Origin: Apostichopus japonicus
Taxonomy: Eukaryota > Echinodermata > Holothuroidea > Aspidochirotida > Stichopodidae
NCBI RefSeq assembly: GCF_037975245.1
Contig: NC_092563.1
Coordinates: 6,203,501-6,267,500 of the forward strand
Length of the DNA: 64,000 nucleotides
Direction of reading: 5' to 3'
Shown: positions 52,090 through 64,000 of the stretch, piece by piece
Layout of the letters: each line of letters opens with the position of its first letter
How positions within the stretch are numbered: position 1 is the first letter of the stretch
The notes under the pieces: generated by a model
Seen by the model: only the letters and a program-made list of their open reading frames with translations
Told to the model about the DNA's origin: nothing
Database searches by the model: none
Made by a program: the position numbers and the translations under genes

Positions 52090-55000
52090 AGTAGTTTTCT
52101 ACTTTAGCATATATGATACACACCCTATTTATATCTAATCGATTGAAAAATTCAGTCTTACTGATAATATTTCCAATTAGACCTTACGATAAAATCAATG
52201 AACAGTCTAGGTAGATATTTACAAAGAGTTTTGGGGTCGGGTGGGGTATAGGAGAGGGAAGTGCGAACGTTACATAGCTTAGGATGCATTCGGGTCAATA
52301 CTTTAGGCTATTGAAAGGCGTCGTGAACCGATGTTTGATTATTCAATTACGATGTTAGATTATTCAATTACGATATTGGAGTATTCAGTTACGGTCGTGT
52401 AAGTTTCTTAGCATTCCGAGGAAACTGCATGGACCAGCATAGCGGTAACGGATATAATGGTTGGGGAAGGTATGTCTCGTTTTAGATTGGGCCTCTCCGC
52501 TACCCCTCATCCTCGCCTACCATTCCCCCACATAAAGTATGATCCAATGCTACCCCTAGCACCCAAGTACGTGGGGGAGGGGGGGCGAGGGGAGTCTGAA
52601 CCACAAGTGGGTAGGTATCTGAATCAAATGGTTGTAAATTGCTTATGAATTAAAATTAAAAATAAAGACCTATTATGAGGATGATATTGATTCTCATCCC
52701 TGGGGCCGGTGTCTATGTTTGGTTGATGGCATGGCGACTGATAAAGGGTACATGAAGCTTGTATTCAACGTCAAGTCACGTGATAAACGTGATGGATTAA
52801 AATGACCAAAAAGCCATGAAAAAATAAAGTGAAGGATGTTCAATGATTTCAAAATCATTCTAAATTTTATTTAACATCATATCATCAATTTTATAAATTT
52901 CATAAATTTCACGTCAACATTTTTCACAAAATCTTCTAGCTTTTTTTTCCTTTCAGTTTAACAACATATACTACAGGAAGGCACATTTTTTTGACAACAC
53001 TACAAGACATAAAGAGAACAATAAAATCAAAGTAATGGAAATAGTCATAATATATATATATCTATTTATATATATATATATATTTATGAAAGAAAAAAAT
53101 ACGGATAAGATTTTTTTTTCATAAACTGTTTTAGAAACGGTGAAGGTGAAACAAAGACACGCACACAAGAACACAAACCTCTGATTGATAATTAATCAAA
53201 ATATACAAAAAACAACATCCGATAAATTGTTCTACATTCGACAACAAAATTCACCTATAAACGCTTAGCTGATGCACTTACTAGAAAAAGGCCTTCACAC
53301 CTCAGACCTGAGGAGAGGGAAAAAAAGAATTAGCTCAACAAAAAAATTGGATCAGCAAAGTTCAAATGCATCTCTCCTCGTTATCTCTCTCTGAACAATT
53401 CAACAACTTCGACGAGTTCAATATAATTAATGGCGGTTTTGACATAGTATAAATACACGTTAGGTTCTTAACGTTAGGTCAACATACCTATATGAATACC
53501 GTACATTTTAACCTGCCTCGATAGTTTATCCCTCAAGGTGCGAATGTACTCGACTTAACGGACAATGTATCAACACTGGCTTGATTGCTAGGCAACTAAC
53601 GTTCATCAATAAACACTTGCCAAAAACATGTATTGACAGATCAAAACTGCCACTATCCATCATGTCAAAAGCGTATTGTACTATCTGTGCGAGTCAAGAG
53701 TCAAGATAATCGCCTTGGTTAAAATACATATTCATTATTTGCCAATGCATATTCATAAGGTAACAGAATACGTACCACCATTTAATAACTACTGTCATCA
53801 CTTTGAAATTTATATTGTTGGTATAGATATCTAGATACAAATAGGTTCTACCATCTGAATTCAACTTTCTACATTTTAATGGGCAAAGTGAACATTTGGG
53901 AGGATCCGAATTAGGGTGTATAGGGGGAGGGGGAGGGGCATGAAGGAAATGTATGGTAATTAAAACTAGACTGCAGAAAGATATGATGGTTATTCAGGCA
54001 GGATATGTAAAATATACTTGAAATGCTCAGGCGTTAGAAAACTGTACAAGAAAATTACAAAGAAAAGTTTATCTGGGACAAAGTTTTGGCCCCGTAACCA
54101 GGGTAACGGAGGTAGGAATTACAGTTAGACACGAACAGAATATTCTCGACGGATACTGACAACATTAAAAATGGAGATATCGACATTTTTAAGTAGATGA
54201 GTCATTTTAAAGAAGTGACTATGTCTATATGAGAGAATTTAATATTCAATCACAGATTAATTGAAATTATGAAAAAGTGAAAATCCAGTCAAGAATTATG
54301 AAGTTATTTCAATTAAATCAATCAATCAATATCAATCAAGTAACCAATCACTGTGTAATTCAAGTTCAACTGGACTGAGTTAAGGACGCTACTATTGTAC
54401 TTTTAATGAAATAACAAAGAGTAAAATAGATAAGAACTTCATGAATACTCACTAAGTCTCTCATGAGGATAAACACTATTCTTTTCTATACAATTTTCCA
54501 AACTCTGTATATATTATATTACTTAAATATTATATCAACAAAACAGGCCATTGCAAATCATATTAAATTTGACGTCTTAAAAATATAATGGGCTCTTTGT
54601 TATCAAACCAGTCCGTTTATAGGTAAGACTTTATTCCGCGTCGAAACGGTATCATGCTATTCTGTTACCCCCATCCCCACCCCACCCCCGTCCCCCCTGT
54701 CTGAATGCTGAAATAATAAAGTCAAATTAAAAAGTGACAGCGTTGAACCAAAATACTCCCTTCCGTTTGACCACTGTCAATCACAAATTTAACAACTTTT
54801 TTGATTGTCCTTCATTATTAACTCTTTTATACAAATTTACTCTTTTGCTATAATAGAAAGGGTCACGGATTTGGTGTCAAAAGAACATCCACTTTCAATG
54901 GCATTATTAACTGCTCCAAAACATACCATCAAATGTGAAAACCTGAGAAACTGTAGAAATTGTGTATCTGAAATTATTTTATTCTAAAGTCGATTGGTTT

Positions 55001-55784
55001 ATACTGTGCTTGTTAGGGAAATATTGACAGAAAACATAATTGAATATGCAAAAAACGGATTTGAAGGTTAGGCTTTACGTTTTGAAAATTATCAAATATT
55101 ATAAACGTTTCACGTTCGTAACTGCTTCATTTTTCAATTGAAATTATTGAAATAAATTCAATTCAATTCAATACAATACAATGTAATTTTTGTCTGAAAC
55201 TTAGCAAAATTTAATGATTTATATGCTACCTTAGCCTATAGAGGCAAGGTTAATTTTTTCTCTCTATTTTTAGAGAATTCTTTTTTAATACAAAAGCGAA
55301 AATGTGGACTGAATATAGATAAACTAACGTAACGAATCATCTGAATATTAGACATGAAACCAAATCTTTATCAACGTATCTTATAAACTGGACACCATGA
55401 TAGAAATTGAGATGCTTCCGAATAAATTATTTTGACGAACAATTTATCCGAGAAAATCTCGTTCCGATCAATCTACTCAATATATCATTAAGAAATAGTG
55501 AAGATCAATATATCGGTTGTGGAAAACGATCTTTGGTATAAGAATTCGAAAATAATATTTCTTGCAAATTTAATTATTTGCGCATTTTACTGTAGATTTG
55601 TATAAATAAAACTTATACTACCTATATGGAAAATATTTCTATTAATTTTTTTGGGAAGATAATATGAATAGGCACGAGCAATGTTAGGTGACGGAAATGC
55701 TTTTCCAACCATAAAAATGATAACATTGAAAAAATTAAAATGAATACATTTATCACAAATTCAAAAGCATTCAACTGCGGTTCA
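52090..55784. other. Non-coding intergenic DNA downstream of foxl1
   Basis: Very AT-rich. A (TA)n-rich tract lies at 53048-53085, AATC-rich repeats near 54318-54340 and AATTC/AATAC pentamer repeats near 55155-55180. No gene was recognised. Confidence 0.65.
53048..53085. repeat. (TA)n-rich microsatellite
   Basis: TA dinucleotides with CTATT interruptions. Confidence 0.85.
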
Positions 55785-55790
55785 TTTATT
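55785..55790 (-). terminator. Candidate foxl1 polyadenylation signal
   Basis: AATAAA on the - strand, about 1.02 kb past the foxl1 stop. It is the first canonical hexamer I find downstream, and it has no flanking proof of use. Confidence 0.35.
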
Positions 55791-56809
55791 TTGTTAATTG
55801 TCCAATTTAAATGACCGTTTCCGAAAAATATTCATTAATTTCTAGTTTGCATGATATTTTTTAGTAAAATGCAATAAGTACACGATTCTAATTTTTGGCC
55901 CCAAACGTTCTATTTCTGCAAATTCAATCAAAAGATTGGAAAGAAATTTGTTGTATTGATTTAGTTCATGTATAATTAATCTCGAAGTATAACTTGCTTC
56001 TCATAAAGTTCTTTTAAATCTTCATAAAGTTTCAATGCCTAAGGCTCAATCTTCGCATTATTTTTCTTTTCCTAGAATTTGAAATTGTGCCCCAAAATGC
56101 CGGCAAATGTCGTAAGTTTTTTTTCTCGAGAGAGAGATAGATAGATAATCATAACCTACACATTATGAAAATGATAATTCGCAACCATAAGTTGAGCTTT
56201 TCCGTTACTATTAACAATGAGGATATAAAAATACAAATTTTGGCTTAGATATAGAATTAAAAATATTTTGAATTTTAACTCCACCTTCACCATTAGAATT
56301 GATCTTGAGTAACTCGTGGAGAATATTTCTTGCTTTCTTCGTGCTTTCACCCAAAGATCCATAAAAGATGAAAAATCACCCACATGTTTCGTAGATGTTC
56401 GTTTTCACGAGTCACACTCGAATTTCCAAAAATAACTCCCAATATGATACGTCATCCAAATTTTGGGTCCGTTCTGAAGCTTTCCAACAAAGTTGACTTC
56501 GTGACGTCACATTACGGATGCTTAAATGATCGATTGAAAAATATTTAAAAGTGCTTTGAGATGAAAAGATATTTAGATTTTTATCTTTGGTAAGGCAGGC
56601 AATAGGTTGAATCAAGAACAAAACAAAATCCGCAAATGTGTGGTGAAAGTCAATCAAATTTTGGTCACAAGGCACAACAATTTCAAGAATATTTTAAAAG
56701 AAAAGAAATCCTTTTTTTGTCTGAAAGAAACTTAGGTGAACAGTTGAATTGAAAAATATCAAAATTTTCCAAAGTATGTGAGATTTTCATTCCTTGTTTC
56801 TTTTTCCTC
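55785..56809 (-). other. foxl1: foxl1 3' UTR region
   Basis: AT-rich sequence downstream of the foxl1 TGA stop with no open frame of note. The first AATAAA on the - strand is at 55790-55785 (TTTATT on +), implying a 3' UTR of about 1.0 kb. A perfect CRE palindrome (TGACGTCA) lies inside it at 56512-56519. Confidence 0.4.
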
Positions 56810-58303
56810 TCAGATGCGAAGCATATACCGTCCAAACGGACTACACACCGAAGGCGGTGACGATAGAACCGGTCCACCGGGGTACCAGAGGGTGCGCGGG
56901 GGAACGTGAAAGGGACCATCACGATCAGCGAATGGTAACGAGTAGGGGGTACCTCTCCAAGGGGAGGCGACCAGTCTGGACGTCGAAAACCGATCAGTGG
57001 GGTACTGGACGGTAGCTACGGAGGCCAGTTTCTGAAGAGTTGTGGGGAAGGGATCGTAAACCCCTGTTGCCGGTGAGTTCATATTCTCTGGATCTAGTGG
57101 CGATTGCGATATACCGGGGGAGAGCTGGCCAGTCGGTGTACCGGAGGTGAAGGGGCTGGAGGATCCGACTGGTGATCTACAAGAACGGTGTTTAACCTCA
57201 CCGTCGAAAAGTTCGGCCCTGTCGAGGAACTTACGCTTCCTCTTTACGATATCGCCGGTAGATGAGAGTATAGAATCGATTGAGAAAACAGTTTTATTAT
57301 TACAGACGGTGTCGGATAATTTATGAGTTGCTGATATTCTAGAGTTTGGGTTATTTTTGTCCTCTTCTCCATCAGAAAATAAATTCGGTTTGATACCGTC
57401 TACTTCCTCTTCTTCATCTTCTTCTGTTTCATCTCCATCCATGTTGTTTATGTTAGAATGTTCAAAAGATTCATTTCCACATTTCGATTTTTTGCCAAGA
57501 ACAGTAATTCCTCCAAGTTTGTCCAAATTCTGCCCACATTTCAGAGACGGTTCTTCTCTAATACTTTCGTCACAATTAGATTCAGTCAATCTTCCTGATT
57601 CCTTCCCAAAATGACTATCTTCTTCTTCACCATCGTCATCATCATGATGATTGTTCTCAATCCCATTCTCCTCTTTCTCCCTCTCTTGTGAATATTTCGC
57701 ACAAGAATTCTTCTCATCAAGATCCTTCTCTGGATGATGAGTTTCTCCATCAATAACTTCATCTTCTTCTTCTTCTTTGCTATCCTTTTTTCCATCTCTG
57801 ACTTTAAAAACTACCGCTTTGGAAGACGGGCTACCCTTGGGTCTTCTTTTCCGACGTCGAAAGTTGCCATTTTCAAACATATCTTCACAATCTGGTGCTA
57901 AAGTCCAATAATTTCCCTTTCCTGGCTTGCCTTTTTCCCTCGGCACCTTCACGAAACAGTCGTTGAGACTTAAATTATGTCGAATCGAATTTTGCCAGCC
58001 TTGCTTATTATCGTGGTAGTAAGGAAACCTATCCATGATAAACTGGTATATTCCATTCAGGGTAATTTTCTTGTCCGTCGCGTTCCTGATTGCCATGGCA
58101 ATCAATGCTATGTACGAATACGGCGGTTTCTGTGGAGTATCCCTCCGCGGAAGACTTGGCGGCAATGGCGTAAACGGAAGTCCAGAGGCGTACGCCCCTT
58201 CCCTCAGCCCGTACAGATAGGGGTGGTGATGAGGGGGTGTAGTCAGAATATATGGAAACGCCTGCGGCGCATACGCCGAGTATAAGCCACCGAGAGATGC
58301 CAT
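56810..58303 (-). CDS. foxl1: Forkhead box transcription factor FoxL1
   Basis: A complete intronless ORF of 497 residues. The forkhead (winged-helix) domain spans about residues 58-152, opening [14 protein letters not shown], with the DNA-contacting helix [17 protein letters not shown] at 101-117. FoxL1-type residues [20 protein letters not shown] and [15 protein letters not shown] separate it from FoxC, which has FYREN, LNECFVKVPRDDKKP. The basic run after the wing (149-156) is a likely nuclear localisation signal. Residues 175-305 are acidic and low complexity, and KRKRK occurs at 354-358. FSIDSIL at 340-346 is an eh1-type motif of the kind that binds Groucho/TLE corepressors, so a repressor role is likely. 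The start has a strong context (A at -3, G at +4). FoxL1 acts in mesoderm and gut-associated mesenchyme in other animals; its role here is inferred. Confidence 0.95.
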   Translation of the reverse strand: MASLGGLYSAYAPQAFPYILTTPPHHHPYLYGLREGAYASGLPFTPLPPSLPRRDTPQKPPYSYIALIAMAIRNATDKKITLNGIYQFIMDRFPYYHDNKQGWQNSIRHNLSLNDCFVKVPREKGKPGKGNYWTLAPDCEDMFENGNFRRRKRRPKGSPSSKAVVFKVRDGKKDSKEEEEDEVIDGETHHPEKDLDEKNSCAKYSQEREKEENGIENNHHDDDDGEEEDSHFGKESGRLTESNCDESIREEPSLKCGQNLDKLGGITVLGKKSKCGNESFEHSNINNMDGDETEEDEEEEVDGIKPNLFSDGEEDKNNPNSRISATHKLSDTVCNNKTVFSIDSILSSTGDIVKRKRKFLDRAELFDGEVKHRSCRSPVGSSSPFTSGTPTGQLSPGISQSPLDPENMNSPATGVYDPFPTTLQKLASVATVQYPTDRFSTSRLVASPWRGTPYSLPFADRDGPFHVPPRTLWYPGGPVLSSPPSVCSPFGRYMLRI

Positions 58304-61300
58304 GTTTGCTGATGAGTAAAATTATTCACAACTGAACGAAGCTTTGTCTGATAGAACTAACTCACAAAACTGTTTCAAAGTTGACAAAATTATTTTGGCA
58401 AAGAAAAATCAGATATTCTTTTTCCTAAAGTTTCTCTCTGTACGGAATTGTTCGGTATCAAATATCAAATGACGGCGCGCCTGCCGTGGAATCGAATCCC
58501 GTCTAAAAACGGCACCCTGGTTTGGCCGTGTTGTTATTGTACTACCATTAAAGTTTGCTTTGCTAGTCTCGTTGTGTTTGTTTAATATTGATGCAAGCAT
58601 GCTCAACTACTGGGAACGCGTAGGTAACCACAGAATAAGGAAAAGCAAATAATAAAAAAAGGTAGAAGGTAGATCTAGAATAGAAAATAAAAGAGTGACA
58701 AGGGTTAGAAGAGACACTGCTACAGTGATTAGTTGAAACACAGCCCTAAGGCCCACCCACAATTGACTCATGAACAAAAGAGAGCGACTATCTGCAGCCT
58801 ACTTCTACAAACTATCTCGGGTTCTAAGCCAATCAGCGGTCTTCTTGTGCAACACGGTTTGTTTGGAAAATATCTACATCAATTAAACATGCCCACCCAA
58901 GGAGTTCTGGTTCTATGTTTATTTTAAAATTTTGGTTGGGAGAAATTGACCACCCTTTTAAGTAAACAATGGGAGGGCGCGTGAAAATCGCCACCTCTGT
59001 TTAGTTGTTATAATTTACTGATTGTCGCGATTCCTGAATAGGGCTAGACTACAATACGAGGCGTTCTATATTTGCTTACATAGTCAGCTTAACGGTCTGG
59101 TGCGCACGATTGCATTACAACGTTAAAAGGAACGACTATAAACAGTCTAAAAAAAAATTAAGGTCAAAGGCGTTTTTTTATTTTCCTTCTTTTTCTTTCG
59201 CTGTTGCAGTCATAAGTGACGGTGACGTATTGAACTATTAAAAAAAAAACCTGGTATCGATGCCGTCAGCAGTAAAACTAGTTTGTATTATTAATGTCGC
59301 TCTTTGGGTAGGTTGAAGGGTGATTGGTGATAAAACCATACCAACTAGTCCGTGACAGTTGTTGCGCTTTCCAAAACAAATACAAGATTTTACTGCACGC
59401 ATACACGGTAGTTTCACTTCCTGTCCACCGTAAAAAAAAATATGTCGACCCTTGGGGAGAATTGGCAGGCCAAGTAGCATCATACTAGCGTAAGCGTATA
59501 TTATAATGTTTAATACATAACAGCGCATGCGTCATGGATTTTGTCTTTACAAAAATCATAACACCAAATCAACAATGTGAATTTGGCTTATGTTGCTTTA
59601 AGTCTATTCATGATTTTAAATGTTATGAAAAAAATAGTTACCAAATTCCTAAGTGGTTAGCCTAATTGAGGCTAACATACCTATGTGTATAGTATGTTTC
59701 GATATATAGGATAAAATTTGCATACGCAATCATGAACAGAGAATACACTAGAGATTTTGCATTATAAATAGCAATGAATCTTCGGAGGTGTTATGATCGA
59801 AATTTAAAAACTGTTTATACGAAATATCATGTTGCTATTACCACAAAAGGACAATGAACCTCTTACATTGTGCTGTTATAATGAATATTTACATCGAGGA
59901 GTTAAATGACAGCTTACTGGCTGCAGTGAGACGCTATGTGTCTTGGAAATGAGATATCACACAGACGTGACGGTGACAAACGTATATAATAAATGCCATT
60001 AAAATAATATTTGAACGTGATATCGCATGCACGTCCACGAATGGTTAACTTCGTCTGTTACTGGTGTCGCTCTTAGTTGTCCCAATTAAACAATCTTGGG
60101 TTACGACAGTTACGTAATCTTTGAGCCACTCACATTCTTGATGTCAATCCATGACGTCATCGAAGCCCCTCCCCCCCCACTCTCCTCTTCATATCACTGA
60201 AATAAGCATAATCATCATATAACTACTGTCACGTGGTCAGCCTGTATTAAAGTAGCGTTCGGCTTTCCATGGACTGTAACCACGTACCATACCTGTTTAT
60301 AAATGTGTACTAAACGCAAGATGTACAACAGTGCATGACGAAGATGGAAGTTATTTAGTCTGTAAGTTAAATTGTAATCAATTAAAAGAACAAGCATTGA
60401 CCTACCAGATGCTGTCAGTGGGATGAGTCTTAAAGGGAAAGGCTGGGGTGAAATGGGAAGGTTGGGGGTGGTTAGAGGTAGGTTTAGAAGGTGAAATTTG
60501 AAAGCCCATGAAAGAGGATCGCACATTGGGTTCAATATTGTATCCTTATAGAACGAGTACAACAGCATAAGTACGAGTAAAAGTTGAATTCTCATTAATG
60601 TGAATACCAACTTAAACAGTAAGATTTGAATTGAGAATTAATCGACGTCATCGTCGTTTAGCATTAAAGGAGCATATCATACATTAAGCATATTGTAAAT
60701 TTAAATATCTTGAAAACTGGTAAAGTTACCGTCACCATGACTATCACTTCAAGTATCCTATTTTGTTGAGCCATAACGTATGGGTACTTAAGTTCTGCCT
60801 GAAGACATCGTGTAATTCGTACCGTTGCAAACTGAAGGATTTTACTCCCTTTCAAAAGATGCCTGACGTCACTATAGCTTTCGCTTACAACCGGCGTCGT
60901 ACAATCACCAAGCATATTAATATGGCGAGTTGAGACTGTAAACCTGCCCATAGACATGTGAACAGAACCTATGTCTCATGAACACGAGTAAAGGTATAAC
61001 GGTACATATACCACCCAAAAATTAAAATCCAATTCTGCATGAGAGATGTTGTCAGAATTTGTCAAGTGTATGCCGGTCAGTAAAATGATTGTTTGTGTGG
61101 ATTGATGGTGGAATATTTTCGCTGTAGTAAGAGTGCATGCATATATGCACGATACGTAATTTTGATCAGAAGAATATAGTTCGGCATATATCGATTCAGG
61201 TTAAACCATGGAGGTAGTTTTTACCTCCATGGTTAAACGTACGGACATACGTAGCCTATATTTTATGTAGCCTATATATTATATTTTATATAGTGACCTT

Positions 61301-62509
61301 TTGGCCAGTTCGCGTTCCATAGAGACCCCCCCCCCCCTTTCTTGTATACTGATTCTATATTTATTATTTATAATACGTCAGTGATGGGTATATGATCCCC
61401 ACCATGATGAAACATCGTTTTAATCCAAGTGATTTATCTAAAGATTAAGTCGTAATAGAGTCCTTGTTATGAATACTAATCTCATGGATTTGTTAAATAT
61501 TTAGTAGAGTTAGACTACGATCATCCAATGTTATGATTTTATCTGTTTGTCATCTCTGGGTTGGTGATAATCTCATCAGCTGGACCTGCTACTGAGGATG
61601 ATCGCGGAGGGAGAGGATCCGTTTCAAAAGGTCATCAGCGTTGACCCCAAATAGGCTAGAAAATCATGTAAAATTTGGTCACTCATGGTTCGGTCAATCT
61701 TTAAGAAGCGTTGTATATCAGCCATTATTAGGGGGGGGGGGGCTCTGTGCGGGGAGTGAAATGTTAAAATTGAGGTTTCAACATTAGTGACCATTATTTG
61801 AATTTATCTAGCACATTTGGGGACAAGAACGATTACCTTTAAAGTAGTTCATCATACTTTACAACAGTTCATATGGGTTATCACTTGTTGTACAATTCAC
61901 TCTGATTCCATCGATGAACTGAGGTACGAGGGCGCAGCCACCTATAACCTACTTCCTGGGGGAGGGGAGAGGCCTCAGCCCCTCCAAGCACCCCTCCCCC
62001 ACTGGTATAAAGAATGTTTAAAAATATACCCCAGTGTACAGTACATAAATATATATAACATACATGTGTGGTTCAACCCTTAACAGTCGAATATGTTTCA
62101 ACATTATTTCAAAAGTTGTTGCAAAATATAGTTCCATGTGGCATCTAAGCGCCCTCTATTTTACCACATTTTCTCACAGGGCCATCCCTCCACGGGATGC
62201 ATGATATTCCCCCCTCCCCTCATCCCCTCTGCCAGTTTTAAACTGGTGGACTGATTGCTATGGAAGACTCGGACGTGTGGGGGGGGGGTTGGGGTTGGAG
62301 AGGGGTGAATTCTTCTTTGTTATAAGAATTTGGGATATAGAGTACCGGCTAATTATTGTGGTTTTATTTAGGGGTGGGGAGGGGCTATGAGAAGAAAACA
62401 ATAAAGAATACATAAGGAGAAAATTGCTGCAAATTGCTGCCGTGAATCTGATTACAAATGGCATGTGAGATACATATACCAAAAATAGATAAGTGCGATA
62501 AAATATACT
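58304..62509. other. foxl1 5' flank, upstream regulatory region
   Basis: No gene was recognised. It presumably contains the foxl1 5' UTR and promoter on the - strand, but no TATA box or clear initiator stands out. Two CRE palindromes occur (60152-60159 and 60864-60871), together with a hairpin at 61200-61238 and G or C runs near 60170, 61326 and 61729. Confidence 0.5.
61200..61238. repeat. Short inverted repeat (hairpin)
   Basis: AACCATGGAGGTA (61204-61216) and TACCTCCATGGTT (61222-61234) form a perfect 13-bp stem around GTTTT. Pairing continues outward for three more bases after one mismatch. It is probably the core of a small MITE-like element. Confidence 0.85.
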
Positions 62510-62702
62510 TTTTTTAAGAAAAAGTCGCCCAGGAAAGAACCTGGGCACGAAAACCAAACTACCGAACGACTGATCCGCTCTCAACCCCAGTCCCCTTGCA
62601 TCGGGACTGTGACTGTGTGATCATCGTCGGGTGTGCATCACCATTCCCCTCGAAAGGGAACAGATACTACACGTGATCTTAGTCAAAAGGCCGAGAAGTG
62701 AT
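62510..62702 (-). mobile_element. SINE-like element with U2 snRNA-derived head
   Basis: On the - strand from 62702 the first ~46 nt follow the 5' end of U2 snRNA with about three changes. They retain TCTCGGCCTTTTG, CTAAGATCA and the branch-point-recognition segment GTAGTATCTGTTC. After that the similarity to U2 stops, and a different sequence follows with two hairpins and a final GACTTTTTCTTA. U2 stem-loop IIa, the Sm site and the 3' stem-loops are missing, so this is not a functional U2 gene. SINEs with U1/U2-derived heads (SINEU) are known from crocodilians; this would be an independent case. Confidence 0.75.
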
Positions 62703-62939
62703 AAAATTACACGTCCTCCGAGTTCTGATAAATACCGCCATCATTTTTTTTTTTAAATAGGGAAGACTTGACGGTGGATATTAGGAATCGTATTGTTCAG
62801 CCCCCTTATTGATGTAGTAATGGACAATATCATATCTTGTTTTCTTTTTATTGTTTATTATTTTTATAATATAAAGTTACCCATACTTACGTGGAAGGTA
62901 CCTGGGAGCTTATGAGTTTTATAGAATAAAGCGAGATAG

Positions 62940-62985
62940 GGAACGAGAGAGGGAGGGAGGGAGGGAGAGAAAGAAGAAGGATAAA
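62940..62985. repeat. GGGA/GA-rich microsatellite
   Basis: Purine-only tract of GGGA and GAGA units with AAGAAG at the end. Confidence 0.85.
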
Positions 62986-63561
62986 AGACTATGATTTTCA
63001 AGGGAAAGTGTTTTAATCAGATACAATTTATGAATATTCATGTTATATACAGAGGTATGATGATACGGCTGATTAGATGATAATCTTTTTGGTTTGAAAC
63101 ATTAAATATGCAAATTAGAATGATAAAGATGTAACAAGATATAATTAAATAGTAAAAATGACCTGAGGGGAAATTCTTATTTCGACTCTTTGCAAATATA
63201 GGACGAAACTTTATGAACTCAAGTGAGGTATCTTTCAAAAACTTTGGGTTAATGTTGATTTCTGTATTTGAATGAAGGATATTTCGTCTTATTTGACGTT
63301 GGTTTATACAATTCAGATTTTAAACTATAATTGAGAAAAATATCCCCCCAACCTCCCCCCCCCCCAAAAAAAAATAAGAAGAATAATTATTGAAGCAGGA
63401 TTCCGAGATTTACTGTAAAAAAAAATCATATTGATATACTATATGTAACTTCAGATGTTTGTTTCTCGCAGAAAGACAAGAGTCCACGAATCATTCTTTT
63501 GAAAGTTATGGTTGCCAAATATCGCGACTCATTTGCTCTTCAATTTGTCACCATGCTTTGC

Positions 63562-63618
63562 ATAATTTAGGTCGTTTCGGATAATTTAGGTCGTTTCGGA
63601 TAAGTTAGGTCATTTCGG
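63562..63618. repeat. Tandem repeat, 19-bp unit x 3
   Basis: ATAATTTAGGTCGTTTCGG occurs twice exactly and once with two changes (63600-63618). Confidence 0.93.
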
Positions 63619-63653
63619 ATACACACGAAACACACACACATACATACGCCCAC

Positions 63654-63738
63654 GCTGGGCGGCACTGGGCGGCCCCGCCCAGTACTAAAAATTACCGCCC
63701 AGCACTGTCTTAAAAAATCGTGAATCCCGCCCAGCACT
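63654..63738. repeat. Cluster of CCGCCCAGYACT motifs in both orientations
   Basis: CCGCCCAGTACT at 63675, CCGCCCAGCACT at 63695 and 63727, and inverted CACTGGGCGG and GCTGGGCGG at 63654-63672. This resembles subterminal repeats of a non-autonomous DNA transposon. The window ends before the element's other side can be seen. Confidence 0.5.
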
Positions 63739-63924
63739 ATTATCACTTAAAATCCCGACATTCGTAACATTATATTCAACATAATTTGGGCCACATGTAT
63801 CCTCGTTTCCCCCATTTGTCAAATTCACGTAAACACAGGTGCGGAGATATGGAGTAGGCGTGGCTTTAATCTACAGCATGCAGTATCACACTACTAGCTC
63901 TGTATACAACTTCAAAATCGAAAA

Positions 63925-64000
63925 ATGTCCTCCTCCCCTTAGACCCCTCCCCCAGGACGGCGATCAGTATACCCGGCACTAAGGAAATCCCGGGCACATC
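63925..64000. repeat. Dispersed repeat shared with 33260-33330, truncated by window end
   Basis: Both loci contain TAGACCCCTCCCC or AAGACCCCTCCCC, then AGGACG-x-GATCA, then TA-x-CCCGG and CACT in the same order. The rest diverges. Class unknown. Confidence 0.45.

Noticed and set aside
57357-57795. Open frames overlapping foxl1 on + and in another - frame
   Set aside because: Shadows of the acidic, GAA/GAT-rich linker of foxl1.
58460-58560. Possible tRNA or SINE B-box (GATTCGATTCC on -) about 185 bp upstream of the foxl1 start
   Set aside because: The T arm does not pair, there is no convincing A-box, and no second copy was seen in the window.
62510-62702. Functional U2 snRNA gene
   Set aside because: Only the first ~46 nt resemble U2; the Sm site and the 3' stem-loops are absent.

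Overview
The window is nuclear DNA from an animal. It is AT-rich, almost entirely non-coding, full of simple repeats and short dispersed elements, and has spliceosomal introns. Two genes can be supported. On the + strand, the last two exons of GMDS (GDP-mannose 4,6-dehydratase) lie at 20563-20631 and 21656-21718. On the - strand, a complete single-exon forkhead gene, foxl1, lies at 56810-58303. The protein sequences and the repeat content fit an invertebrate deuterostome. An echinoderm, possibly a sea cucumber, is my best guess, but the window alone does not prove it.

Layout: 1-20562 is read as intron of GMDS (no earlier coding exon was recognised), with several higher-complexity islands that look like candidate regulatory DNA. 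20563-21718 holds the last two GMDS exons, separated by a 1.0 kb intron that is half filled by a ~56-bp minisatellite. GMDS 3' UTR sequence follows to about 22.4-22.6 kb. From there to about 55.8 kb is a 33 kb gene desert. It contains a tRNA-related repeat family embedded in (TA)n tracts (40-42 kb), a CpG-richer block with a motif in both orientations (42.9-43.8 kb), a 19-bp-period tandem array (47.0-47.3 kb), and a partial copy of an unusual short repeat (52 kb). foxl1 and its probable 3' UTR occupy 55.8-58.3 kb. The last 5.7 kb is foxl1 upstream DNA and includes the full copy of that repeat, whose head is derived from U2 snRNA.

The most informative observation is the gene pairing. In human, the 6p25 cluster reads FOXQ1-FOXF2-FOXC1 and ends convergently against GMDS, while the 16q24 cluster reads FOXF1-FOXC2-FOXL1. 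Merging the two predicts an ancestral order Q1-F-C-L1-GMDS with FoxL1 beside and convergent to GMDS, which is the arrangement seen here. The second most interesting item is the U2-snRNA-headed SINE-like element, whose 112-bp tail is present twice in apparently identical form. No CRISPR, phage or prokaryotic system is present, and no long transposon ORF was found.
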